Part shown: positions 11,211 to 22,964 of the stretch, one piece after another | How the letters are laid out: every line of letters begins with the position of its first letter | Numbering within the stretch: the stretch's first letter is position 1 | Source: Cryptomeria japonica | Lineage: Eukaryota > Streptophyta > Pinopsida > Cupressales > Cupressaceae | DNA: 64,000 bases | Assembly (NCBI RefSeq): GCF_030272615.1 | Contig: NC_081405.1 | Span: forward strand, 605,540,177 to 605,604,176 | Direction: 5' to 3' | Made by a program: the position numbers and the translations under genes | The notes under the pieces: generated by a model | What the model was told of the DNA's origin: nothing | The model's database searches: none | Seen by the model: the letters and a program-made list of their open reading frames with translations, nothing else

Positions 11211-12544
11211 ATGAAGAAAAAGGCGAGAGAGCGTGTTGCTTCAGAACTAGACAAAATGAAAGCAGACAAATTGATGGGCCTCATGGTTGATGATGTAAAT
11301 ACTACATTTGTAATCTTCGTACCCTCTAGTATGCCTTTTATGAATCCAACTCAAACCCAAACGAATGTAGTGAAAGAAGAATGTATCCCCCACTGCCACC
11401 AAAACTCCGAGAAACTAGAAAACTACTCTGAAGGTAAGGAAATCTCCTTTCAACTATTTGGTTGCATTATTGAAGTAATTTCATATTGTAGAGCAAAAAA
11501 ACAATCATTTTTTTCTTCCTTAAAGGCATTTCGACTGAACAAGAATTTTTTAAATGGATTCACAACAACTAGGAAGTCAAGGGTAGGGCCATAGAATATC
11601 TAAGGGGTATAGGTAGGGGATAAATCTTGTGCACCTTTGTGGACCCTGACCATGACTGTATTGTCTTGTAATATGGTTCTTGGATTATTTGTGGTCAAAC
11701 ATGTTATGTTCAAGCCTAGGGTCTTGATTTTCATCCCGAAGGTATCACCAAATCAAAATATCCTATGTGGGTGGAATTTCCCTTCCTCAACCTTTCTTTT
11801 TGGTCTTTTTTGCAATACATTGCATCATAGCTAGGTAAAGTGCTTTGGTTCAAAAATCATTTAGTCAAATGGGCCTACCTGTGCACACATCCCAAAATTT
11901 TGTGTTTAAATAATCCTGACCCAATCTCTTCCAAAATCTAATAAATTGGTTGGACCTATTTTTGAATTTGATCGAAGACTCACCTACCTTAGAAATCCCA
12001 ATTCCTATTTCTATTGTTGTAGAGAAGGACACCTCATTCATGGTTGTCCTTTCCATAAACCCCAAACATCTCAATCTCCTCCTTCCAACTCCCCCTATCA
12101 ACTCTGCTCTAACAGATCTACCTAATAATGTTGTTGTTCCCAAACCCCCATTCCCTAGTAACATCCCATCCTCCTCCAATATTCCCCTTCCACCAACCAT
12201 CCCTTCATCCCCTTAGCAGCCACCCTCCCCCCAGGCTCCAAATCATATAGGGAAGTGATGGTTGATTCTACAGCTAGAGCATCTAAAAGAAAGAAAGAAA
12301 GAAAGAGGCTCTTATCCTTGGTAAAAATCCACCCCAAATACCTTCACCACCTTCCCAACCAAGTAGTTCCACTAGCTACTCAACTTAGTCTACTTCTCGA
12401 GATTCCCCTAACCAAGATCTCTCTATGGTCATAGAAAACTTTCCCAAAAAACTAGTTTAATGCATTTCTTACGGATGAGAAAACCCTTCTCAACTCATCC
12501 TAATGAGGTGCCATGTTCAATCCTATAATGTGTAGAGTTTAATG
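11211..12544 (+). pseudogene. LINE ORF1 (DUF4283 plus CCHC knuckle), broken
   Basis: ORF1 of plant L1 elements is an RNA-binding protein. The start chosen is the ATG at 11211 of a 127-residue open stretch. In shifting frames the DUF4283 core follows (GLDFHPEGITKSKYPMWVEF, then FLNLSFWSFLQ), around 11640-11830. A knuckle-like YFYCCREGHLIHGC lies near 12003-12050, where the first Cys is replaced by Tyr. A proline-rich tail follows. At least three frame changes are needed. The gene runs up to the solo LTR at 12545, close to where ORF2 should begin. Confidence 0.7.
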
Positions 12545-13673
12545 TGTTGGCTTGATGATGATTATCATGTATTCATCACTTGTTGTCATTGATGAAACAC
12601 TCTCACACACACATATGATTACATTGACTACCGGTGTAACTTCATTGATTTACACTGTTAACCGGTATGTTTAAGGTCTATCTCTAACCAGTACTTTGTG
12701 TCAACCGGTATGTGCCTAAGAGATAACATGTGGTTACACTAAGTCAACATCAAAATGAAGATAAAGTTGAAGATGAAGATCGAGTGGAAGATTCCAGGAC
12801 AATGGTTCACATATTTTGTTCCAACCAGTATTGACTATTTTAACTGGTATCCATTTTTGTGATCAGTTACCAGCACCATTTGTTTGGCGGTCATTTTTGT
12901 AATGAGTTATATTTTTATGTCTAGATACACTGCACCTAGGAAATTGTGTTCCTATGGCTGACATAAGATTTGTATGTCTATTTAAAGACATCTTAGTGAA
13001 CCATTTAAAGAGAGAGAACTGATATAGAAGAGGATTTTTTATGAGAATACTGATATGTATAAAGAGTGAAATCTTTTGTTGAAGAGCGATAAGAGTTTAG
13101 AAGAAGAGAAGTGTTAAATGTGCTTAGAATGATCTGGTCAAGCAAGTCTTGTGCTACTCAGAACAGATCAAATCTTTCTTGTTGTTTTCTAATCATTACA
13201 ACAGAGTCAAATCCCCTAATTAGGTAAGCTCTAACAAGCTTCATTGTACAAATCCTCTAACAAGGTGATCCATTAGTTTGGATTCTAAAATCCTCTAGCA
13301 ACGTTACTCCTAACAAGGTAGTACTCTTAACAGGGTATAAGCTTCTAATCAAGCTTGGGATCTCTAACAAGATTCGCTCCTAATAGAGCACTTTGTAAGA
13401 CCTTAACCAGACAGTTTTCTATTACTACAGATAGTTAACTTGTGAGTTCCATCTCACCATGGTTTTTACCTATTTGGGTTTCCCACATATAAACACTTGT
13501 GTTATGGTGGATGTTCTACTTTATGTGGATGTTGTTATTTCATTTTGGATAGCATGTATTTCATTCAAATTCTTAGTTAAGTTCATCTATCGATTAGTGT
13601 TTAAAGTTGTGCTTGTTTTGGTGTCATTGATTCACACCCCCCCCCCCCTTCTTAGTGCTTTTCAAGACCATCA
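12545..13673 (+). mobile_element. Solo copia LTR, family A (1129 bp)
   Basis: It begins TGTTGGCTTGATG and ends in a run of C, TTCTTAGTGCTTTTC and CCATCA. The perfect 5-bp target duplication TAATG flanks it (12540-12544 and 13674-13678). There is no internal region, so it is a solo LTR made by LTR-LTR recombination. It splits LINE copy 2 near the ORF1/ORF2 junction. It shares the ATGGTTTTT and TTGTGTTATGGTG blocks with the LTRs at 1-730 and 28603-29457. Confidence 0.92.
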
Positions 13674-15349
13674 TAATGATCCCTACTAGTAAATATCAAG
13701 TCAATCAGACCATTCAACAAAATCAAACTAATATTCTCGTGCTTCAAGAAGTGAAAACTAGCATTGTTCATTTGGATGCTACCCTTGCTACCGTTGGAAA
13801 GGGGCATGTTTTATGCATAAAAATCATGATGATGATGGGGGAGGTGTTGTTTTGGGCCTTTCCCCTTGTTTAGAAAAAAAATTGTGGCATATGGTTCTGA
13901 TCCCAACAATCATTGTGTCCAGACCATTGTGCTTATCTATGGTGTCCTTCTTGGATTATGTTCTATTTATGCTCCCAAGTCTCTTATCAATAGAATTATT
14001 TTGTGGGATTGAATTATGTCACACCTTCCTAATGCACAATAGGTTCTTGGAGGTTACTTTAACATGGTTGAGCACCCATATGATCATAGCTAGAACAAAT
14101 TTCCCACTTATCCCAATCTAAATTTGAAGTGTGGACCTTAGCTCACAATTCCCTTGGAGTGCATGATCCTCTATTTGGTAAATTCAATACCCATATGCCT
14201 CAATGGTACACATGGAAAAAAATTTATGAAGGATTCTTGAGAAAAATGAGCTAGCTGGATTGCTTTTATATCTCTCCCAGCTTCTCAATTTTACCTCGTG
14301 ATGGTTGCCTTGTGTGTCTGAATCTCGTAACCACACTTTCTGATCACTTCCCCGTATTCACTACTCTTGATCTTTCCAACCATTGTACCCTCTCAAATGA
14401 TCTTCCTTTTAAACTAAATGTGTCACATCTCAAAAACCAGGATCGTATTGATGGTCCAATTGCCACTTGGAATAGTGAAGCGAAACCTCAACAAGATAGG
14501 TATATCAGTTGTTGGGAAAGAACCATTGCTAGATGCACTTCTTTTCTTCATGATTATGGTAGAAGAGTTGTTGCTAGATGGAGACGACTTGAAAAATCCC
14601 TCAAATGACAACTTGAACAAGGACATTATCTCCTTGCTATTCATCCGCAAAACATTAATGTACAAAAATTAGTTGTTAATGCAAAGAATGCTCTTCAAAA
14701 ATTGGTTACATACAAACATAAAGGTACACAAGTGCGTGCCCATATTCAATGGATCATTTTTTTTCTCTCAATATCTACAACATAAGCACAAAATAAAATT
14801 TGTTTCTACTATTAAATTTGTTGATGGTTCCATTTAGACCAGCAATATGATGCCATTTTGCACACATTCTATGAGCACTTCAAAAATATTTTTAGAGATG
14901 ATTCTACTAGTGATAATCTTTCTATCCTTGAGGAGGATGTGGTTGGCTACATCCCTCAGAAATTTGATCCCAAGTATGCTAAATTCATTGACTACCTTCT
15001 CTCAATTGAAGAGATTGATGATGCTCTTTGTGTATGGCAATGGAAAAGAACCATAGAATTGATGGCTTACAAGTTGAGTTTTACAATTCTCTTTTCCCTC
15101 ACATTTGAGATGACTTTTATAATGTGTATCTTGGAGGAATTGAAACTAGATCCTTGGGTCCTACTATAAATTAGGGATTAATAAAACTCATTCCCAAAGG
15201 AAAGGATGAAGACACTATTAATGGATGGCGTCCTATTACACTCCTCAATACTTCCTACAAAATCATTGCTAAAGCTCTTGCTCATAGAATTAAACTGGTC
15301 ACCCAAGACATTGTTTAACTTGAGCAAACCAATTTTCTAAGAGGAAGAT
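13674..15349 (+). pseudogene. LINE ORF2, first part (endonuclease and start of RT)
   Basis: The endonuclease (exonuclease-endonuclease-phosphatase fold) starts near 13680. ILVLQEVKTS holds the catalytic Glu region, and the C-terminal SDH motif lies in TLSDHFPVFTTL at about 14343. Then come the linker (RYISCWERTIARCTSFLHDY, 14312-14608) and the start of RT (about 15180-15340: PKGKDEDTINGWRPITLLNT in the plus frame). Frameshifts and stops are frequent. The gene breaks at 15349 in the sequence FLRGR and resumes at 19920. Confidence 0.85.
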
Positions 15350-15392
15350 TGTAGTGTCCCTCTCTAGTTCATCTTTTCTTTTATGCATTGAT

Positions 15393-15691
15393 CATGGGGG
15401 CTTCATTTCCTAGGCAATATTATATCTCGTGCATTCATATTGGGGGGTTTAAAATCCCAAAAATAAGGGTAAAATATATTGCCGATAAGTGAAAATAGGG
15501 GGGTTTTTAATTCAAGCTATGAAAAATAACAATATTTGGCAAAAATGAGGAGGCTTTTAATTCAAGTTGTGTATTGGGAGGGGGTGACAAAAAAAGGAGT
15601 TCAGGGCAATATTTTTTGAAAATAGGGGGAATTTTTAGTATGTCATGAACGCATGTGATATAACCTAGGCTCACTAAGTGAAGCCCTCGTG
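15393..15691 (+). mobile_element. hAT-like MITE, copy 2
   Basis: This 299-bp element starts CATGGGGGCTTCA and ends TGAAGCCCTCGTG (11 of 13 inverted-repeat positions match). It is flanked by the perfect 8-bp duplication GCATTGAT at 15385-15392 and 15692-15699. It is homologous over its whole length to the copy at 10585-10879. It lies only 43 bp inside the 4.57-kb insertion, so it is the youngest layer of this nest. Confidence 0.92.
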
Positions 15692-17459
15692 GCATTGATG
15701 AACTCTATGGACTTAGCTTAAACTCTTTTATGATGCTTTTGATGGGTGATTATGGATCTATTTATATTTTGGAATCTTATAGTTGATGCTTGATATTTCA
15801 TACTGATAGTTGACACATTATGATTCTACATGAACGATGATATATTCAAGAATTTTGTGATGATGGACTTAAGCTGCTTGGTTATCTACATGCACTCTTT
15901 ATATATATGCGAGGTTGATATTTGCTTATGATGAGATCATATTATGTGCTAACTCTACTTTATGCTTTATGAGATATGATGATATTATTGGAGATGTTAT
16001 GGTTGCCATGATTGTATTATCAATGTATTCGTGAAAGAAATGATAATATACCACTCATTTATGAGCTAGTTATGATGTTGTAACTTGCTTTCACTCGTTT
16101 GATTATTTAGTATTATACGCAATGTATATATTGTGGTATAGACATTGGTGTTGTGCAAGATTGAAAGTATTAGACATTGAATCCACTTGGTTTCATAGGT
16201 CTGAGTGTGTCTCTAATCCCAATGGCAAGTTGATTGGAGGTGACATGAGACCTTATCACACACTCTAGGCTTAGTTGGTACCTTGTTAGTTTTGTGTCTT
16301 GGCTAGAGTTGCCTTGTTACGCATCATGTGGTATTTTATGTGATCCCTATGTTGGGGTGTCTTTTGGAGCTTTGGTTATTTTATTAATTAAATTATTAAT
16401 TAATTGATTTATATAGTTTATTAATAATAAATTAAAATTAATAATTGATCTTGAAATTTAATATTATGTGTATTTAATTATTGAGGGTTATTTATATAAT
16501 AGTGTTTATTTTGTGGATTTATATTTAAATGATTATTTGTGCTTTTGATTTATTTAAATTAATGGCTATTGGTTTATTTTTAATATTTATCCTTGTATCC
16601 ATTGTTTTATTATTTATTTACCTACACTCTTTTACTATTGGCTTTCAAGAGTGGTAATTGGAGAGTAATATTATTTTATTATATTTTACCTCGATTTTTT
16701 TAATGGTTGGTAGAGTTTATTTTATTTCTCATTATTTGTGAGTCGGTTGTGGTGAGGTATGGTTTTTTGGATAAAATTTTATAAATATGGAGTTTTGAGA
16801 TTTTTGGGGGGTTTCTTTTGGTTGAAAATTATTGCATTGAAATTTGGTTGGAAATGGAGTTTTCTGATGCGTGAAGATTAGAGCTTGGCTTTGGTTTTGT
16901 TCTTATACAAATTTTCTTCCCACAACTTCTAATTCCAGGTTGAAGGATTTAAACCCTTCTATGCATTTCAATTTTGAAAGATTGTCTATAAAAATTTCTT
17001 GTTGTGTGTGAAAGGAAAATGAGTATTGTCATGAGTTTTTTATTCTTTAGATTTTATATCTGTCTAGAGATATTTGTATCCAATGCCTTGGATAGTCTAT
17101 TTGTCTTGCAATCTATGTTTGTTTCTCTACCTTTTTGTTGTCGGGAAGTGTTTGTGTTGTGATTTCTTCCTATTGATTATTAAATAAAGACTATTTATTG
17201 TTCTTTGTGTTCTCAAGGTTGTTTGTGGAACTTCTGTAATGAGTGTATTATTCAACTTAAGGTATATGGTATTCTGAGTCTTTCTCTAGTTGCCAAAAAA
17301 ATAATGTCATATGTCTCAGTGAGAAGTTTTGGTTATCGTTTTGTGGATATCAACCTTGTTTTCAGTTGGTTGTGCCTTTATTTCATATGCGTTGATGTCA
17401 TAATTCATTTTGGATTTGTCTTCTAGACTTCGTCAATTTTATCTTGTGAATTTTACTCC

Positions 17460-17760
17460 TTTATTGCATATACACCACTCTAGTGAGTAAATGCGCTATT
17501 TATTTGGTCATATGCACTATTGTACTCTACATATGCACTAAATTGGGCGATGAATGTGCCAGTCTATATGTCAAAAACATTATTTTTTTGTTTGCATGCA
17601 TCGTTCTATTTCATGTATGCGTTATTCTATGGTGCAAAAGCACCATACTAATTAATGTATGCACTATAATAATGTTAAGATGCGTTGTTCTAGTTAATGT
17701 AAGTATCAGAGTTTGTGTCGAATGCACCAGTTCCATGTGTGTTTGCGCTATTCTGCTATT
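17460..17760 (+). repeat. Degenerate short repeats with TATGC(A/G)CTATT motif
   Basis: The motif TGCGCTATT / TATGCACTATT recurs roughly every 25-40 bp. The repeats keep a reading frame open but the protein has no recognisable features, so I read this as minisatellite-like DNA inside the 4.57-kb insertion. Confidence 0.5.
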
Positions 17761-18044
17761 TTGGCATTTTTGTGTCAAACTAGAGGCTATTTTTTGGGTC
17801 CCATGTGATTTTTTGTTATGTTACAAAGATGTCTTACTTGTTTCTGAGTTGGATATTGATTGTTTTATGGCTTGAGAAAGAAGGATATGTCTTTCTATGG
17901 ATTTGTTGAATTTCATATTGTATATATGTGGATGTTGAGATTATTGGATATATATTGTGAGTCCATGTGAGCTTGTGAATGAGGTTGTGATTATTGGCAT
18001 TATGATGTGCAATTGGATTGTATCAATTGAAATTTTAAATCATG

Positions 18045-18205
18045 GATGGATATGTATGTATATGTATATATGTGTGTGTGTATATATATATATGTATATG
18101 TATATTCATATACACATATATGTATATGTATCTATACATATATGTGTATATGAATATATATGTGTATATGAATATACATGTATATACATATACATATACA
18201 TATAC

Positions 18206-18245
<40 letters not shown>

Positions 18246-18326
18246 CATATGTATATATATACATATACTTATGTATATGTATACATATATATTATGTATA
18301 TATACATGTATATGTACATATACATG

Positions 18327-18378
<52 letters not shown>
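18045..18378. repeat. TA/TATATG/TATACA microsatellite
   Basis: About 330 bp of TATATG, TATACA and pure TA repeats, ending in an uninterrupted TA run of about 45 bp. Open frames on both strands here are repeat artefacts. Confidence 0.95.
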
Positions 18379-18379
<1 letters not shown>

Positions 18380-19919
18380 TTAAGATTTTGGTATGCTTGG
18401 TATGTTGCACCCAAGGTTTAGGAACATGATAGGGGGAGTGGGCTTCCAAGTGGGTGTCGCGGTCTAGACTGCCACGAAATATCATTGGAAGTTGTTTTGT
18501 AAACAAGTGATATTTTTAATAAACTAATCTAGGTGGTTTGGGTAGTAGGTTTTCACATTAACAAGATAATGAATTGATTTGTGATGCCCCACTCATGGCC
18601 TAGAGTGCTAGTACAGGTTCAAGGTGAGATTGGGAAGGCCTTGGAGAGGCAAACCAAACTCCCTTGATTCTCTCAAAGGTTAAGATGGTTTTGCATGGGT
18701 ATCACGGGTGTCAGGGCGAGACCCTAGGATCTCCCTTTTATATTGTGATAGCATGTGATGAAACTCTCCCCTATATATGTCCTAGTACCTTAGCCTTTGT
18801 CTTGTTGGTAGCCTCCGGAATTTTTACAATCTTTTTCTTTATGGTTGAGCCTTGTATTGTGGTTGGATTATATCTTTAGTGGTTGTGTTCAGTTGTGGTT
18901 ATTGTCATTGTTTTATGTCCCATGGTTGTTAGGTGTCAGCCTAGATTTAGAGTGTGTGTGGGATCTTGTGTCATTCTCTGGAGCACGTGGGGTGGACCTT
19001 TTGGTTCCACATGGTCAAGTGGCTCGATGCCTTCTTCCATTGGGATTTTCTCTTCATTGAATGTTCATGTGTGTGGTTAATGACTCTTATCTCTTCAAGT
19101 TGAGATGGATTTTTGGAGCAGATTATTATGTATCTTTGAGATTGGAGACATCATTGTATCATGTATATTGGATAATTGTAATTGTAGCTTGAGATTATGA
19201 TTCATTGTAGTAAATGTTGTATATTGGAGAAGATATTCTTGTTTAAGACATGTATTGGACTTTGAATAATTGATGTTATTATGGATGAGGCTATGGTTCT
19301 TGATGAAATAAGTTTATGTTATTTGGATTAGGAATATGTGTCTCAAAAGTGAATGAGTGGTGAATCATGTAAAAGATTGTATAGATTCTTCTATTAGGAA
19401 ATGGTAATGATAAGAGCTAGAGACATTAAGTATTCCTTATGGATAGAGTAATAGAGTAGGAACATTTGGATTCGGTGCATTAAAAATAAACCTTCTTATT
19501 AGTTGCATTAATAAGCTATAATTCTAGAGTAAATAATATTGTAGGCAATGGATATTGTTTTAGATTGTGTTTCATGTATGCATAATGGATTAGATAAATG
19601 GTATCTTTCTTAAGTTTCTAGTTGAAATGAATGTTAGGAATAATGAAGAGGGATTGTTCATTAGTACTCACTAATGTGGTTTATATCTTGTTGTTATGTT
19701 AAGTGATGACGTTGGAATACGCTAGGGAATGTTATCGATACGTTGTGAGTTAATTTCCACTTGCCTAGCTATATTATTATGTTCATGGATAATTTATGAA
19801 TGCTATAATTGGATATTATGTTAGTTGTGTATGTGTAGTATTAGATCTTTAAAAAAAAAATTATCTCTATTTCTTGTTTAGATGGTTAGATTCTCTAAGG
19901 TAGTTTAGTAGGAATTACA

Positions 19920-22200
19920 AAGACTCATCCTTGATAATTTAGTTCTTCCTTGAGAAACTGATGAATGGGAGCAACAAATCACTCAAGATGCTCTAATTGT
20001 CAAACTTGACTTTGATAAAGCCTATGATCAAATTCGTTGGCCTTTCATTTTGAAAATTCTAAAATGGCTTAGTTTCAGTCCCAACCTCTACAAGAAAATC
20101 AATATGTTATTTATTTATGCCAATGCTAAAATTGTTGTGAATGGAGCTCTTTCCCCACAATTCCCTTTACAAAAATCCATCTACCAAGGCTGCCCCCTTG
20201 CTCCATAATTTTTGTCCTTGTTGCTGATGCTCTATGCTATCTTTTTCAGCATGCACTTTCTACTAAACTTATCCATGTTATTTCACTATCAGGTGATATT
20301 TAAAGAGCTATCTCAATTCAAATGTTGTTGATGATAACATGTTGTTTATACAAAACTTGACTAATGAGGTGACACATACACTTGACATTTTGGAGCTCTT
20401 TTGCACCATTTCTAGTTCTAGGCTGGTCATGCATAGAATTGAATACATTATGACCTATCCTAGCCCCCAACCACCTTGGAATCCTAGTGATTGGAAAGAA
20501 GTGAAGCATTTGTCTATCACTAGATACTTAGGGAATCCTTTTGGAATAGGGGTATCCCTTAAAGATATGTGGAGATGGTTCTTGTCCAAACTAAAGAAAA
20601 AATTCATGAATTGGACCAACTGATTCCTTTCCATGGCTGGTTGAATACAAGTGGCAAATAAAATTCTTTTTTCCAGCCACATTTATATATCTACTTGTTG
20701 GTTGAATTCAAAGAGATTCTATAAACAATTGACTCAAATTATTAGGAGTTTTATTTGGGCTAAGTGGGGAGATGAGAGAGCACTCCCTATGACTTCTCGA
20801 ACACACTTTATCCAACCAAAAGGTAGAGGGAATTTAGGAATTATTGACCCTTATACCCAAGGCATGTGTCTTCCCACTAAGTGGATTGCTAGATCCTTGG
20901 ATGGAGAGGCCCCTTGGAAAAGCTTAGTTTGATACCATATCCAATATACTATAGCTGGGAGATCATGTACTTTAGTTAATTAGCAAGACAAACTTCTTCT
21001 TACACCTTTTTTTCAAAACTCATGGGTCTACTCCTTTCAACTCTATCTAGTCTTCTTGGCTAATTACCTCTAGTAGACTAACTTGGTTTGACCAATCCAT
21101 GAGTCATGGTCTACGATTTACTACTTCTTCCATTTGGTGAATCTCCTAATTCAACAAGATGGCAAACCTCTTGGTTGTGCATATTAAAAGTCTCAAGGGG
21201 AAACACCTCTTTAAGAAAGGAATTCAAATCTTTCGTGTTTTGTGGGACCCTACCAATTTCAACTAGTTATCTTGGCAACAACTTGAAGACCTTTTTAAAT
21301 TGTCATCCTGAAACAAGTATCCTCTTTTCAATATACAACAAATAGTGACTCTTGATATGGTTTGTTTGTTATCTATCCCTTGTCATGAAAATTTCCTTAA
21401 GGATTGGAAATGGCCCAACATGTGAAACATTTGAAACTTTCCTCTTGAAATTATATACAGATGGCTTCTCCCAACTATTGCCTTGGTGCCAAGACTCAAT
21501 GCTAAATGGAAATGCAACCTTAGCCAATCACAGTTGAATAAGCTAAGCTTTCATATTTGAAAGTCAAAAGTCAATGCTCAATCCTAATTAATAGCTTGAA
21601 AAGTTCTCCATATTAAGTTAACTATTGGTGATCACCTTTCTTTCATCTTCCCATCCCTGATGTGTCCATTTTGCAGCAAAAATGAGTCTATCAAGCATGC
21701 TTTTTGGCTATGTGCTCATGCCCATCAGTTGTAGTGTTCCCTCTTTTCCACTCTCCCAACTCTTTTCACTCAAACTTGGTCTTGGAGAACTACTCTTCTT
21801 GGGTTGTCCTCTCCCCATAATACCAAAACTCAGACCTTAAGACAAGTCAACATCAGCTTCATTTGGAAGTTTTGTTATCTAGTCATTTTCTCTCAGTCCT
21901 TTCTTCCCTTTCATATTGAACTCCACATGGTTTGCATGAGCTTGTCCCTCCATATTCGAGTTTTGTAGACTACATCTAGCTTGATTCTTAATCTTATTAA
22001 AAACTTGGATGACATTCAACAACAAATTAAAAAATTTGAGCACAAACTGCAAGACCCAAATGAAGGGAATTTGGAACGACGATGATATGCTCCAACTCTT
22101 AATTGATTTTATCAGGTATTGGTTCATGGTGGTCGCCTTTGTTGGGGAAACATTAAAAACAATAAATAATTTGATGATCAAGTCTTCTTAGCTCATTAGA
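19920..22200 (+). pseudogene. LINE ORF2, second part (RT palm to RT zinc finger)
   Basis: After the insertion the RT continues with LIVKLDFDKAYDQIRWPF and the strand-exchange region near 20160 (QKSIYQGCPLAP). The catalytic box reads VVDD at 20324-20335, where copy 1 has FVDD. The thumb and connection follow (20651-20932: FIWAKWG; QPKGRGNLGIIDPYTQG), then the cysteine-rich zf-RVT region (about 21600-21730, CPFCSKNESIKHAFWLC). Frames shift several times. The piece ends in the 3' untranslated part leading to the tail at 22740. Confidence 0.85.
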
Positions 22201-22964
22201 AGAAGACATTCAAAAGTTACTTTGGCTCATTATACTTTAGTAGTTTTGCCCCCCACCATTACAACATGTTTTAGCCTAGAGATTTCAAGAGAGGACTTCT
22301 TGAATTGCTTGGTATTTTTACATTGTGAGTTGCTACTTTCAGTTTTCTAGCTCATTGGAGAAGCATGGTTTCAAGATTTTAGAATGGAAGGCTGATTGCA
22401 ACAAGCACTCAATTCAAAATCCAGCCCCATCCATCAGCCCATGAAGGAGCTATTGCTACTACACGATCATCTAAAACATTGAGAACATATTTTATGCCAA
22501 TACATAAGTCCACAACTTCTAACATTTTGAGGGTTTTCTCTTATGTTCCTACAAGTTCTTTATGTGTGAATATTGGTTGAGAAGTAATATCATGGAACTA
22601 TGTTTTTAAGTTGTTTGTTACTCTACAACTATACATGCCATTGTAGTTGTGTTTAAATAGCTTTCTTTGTTGTTGATTTGTTGGTCAATTGTCTTTGTAA
22701 TTTTTTTCTTCCTTTTCCAATAAAAAAATATGTGTAACATTTTAGTTGATGTAAAATATTGTTGTTGGAATAATTAAGTTATCAATATTACTAATATAAT
22801 AAAAAATTATTAAATTACTTGATATATTATCTAGATGAAATTTGTTGAACTATTTTCCATAAATGCAAAGAGATATCAGTGGGAGCTATTTTATTTACCT
22901 TAGAATTATTGTATTTTACTTTAAAATTATTAGAATTATTGTTTTTTACTTTAAAATTATTATT

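Larger units (their letters stand above)
15350..19919 (+). mobile_element. 4.57-kb TG...CA insertion, non-coding LTR-type element
   Basis: The LINE reading is cut at 15349 and resumes at 19920, so the boundaries come from comparing the two LINE copies. The insert starts TGTAGTGTCCC and ends GGAATTACA. It is flanked by AAGAT (15345-15349) and AAGAC (19920-19924), a 5-bp duplication with one change. TG...CA ends with 5-bp duplication are the hallmark of LTR retrotransposon DNA. No gag or pol was seen and no internal repeat of the TGTAGTGTCCC end was found, so it is either a very long solo LTR or a large non-autonomous derivative. It carries the MITE at 15393-15691 and a TA-rich microsatellite. 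Confidence 0.75.
11100..22740 (+). mobile_element. L1-type LINE, copy 2, split by two insertions
   Basis: The LINE consists of ORF1 (11211-12544), endonuclease and RT start (13674-15349), and RT remainder to 3' end (19920 to about 22740). It is interrupted by a solo LTR at 12545-13673 and by a 4570-bp element at 15350-19919. Removing both insertions, each with a target duplication, gives a continuous sequence parallel to LINE copy 1. The 5' start is approximate; the 3' end is set by the T-rich and A-rich tail at 22700-22740. Confidence 0.85.

Noticed and set aside
17205-17875. Hydrophobic open frames of 73 and 130 codons that could look like membrane proteins
   Set aside because: Cys/Val/Ile-rich translation of degenerate TATGCACTATT repeats; no domain, inside a non-coding LTR-type insertion.
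17957-18506. Open frames made of Tyr/Ile/Met/Cys/Val on both strands
   Set aside because: Translation of the TATATG/TATACA microsatellite.
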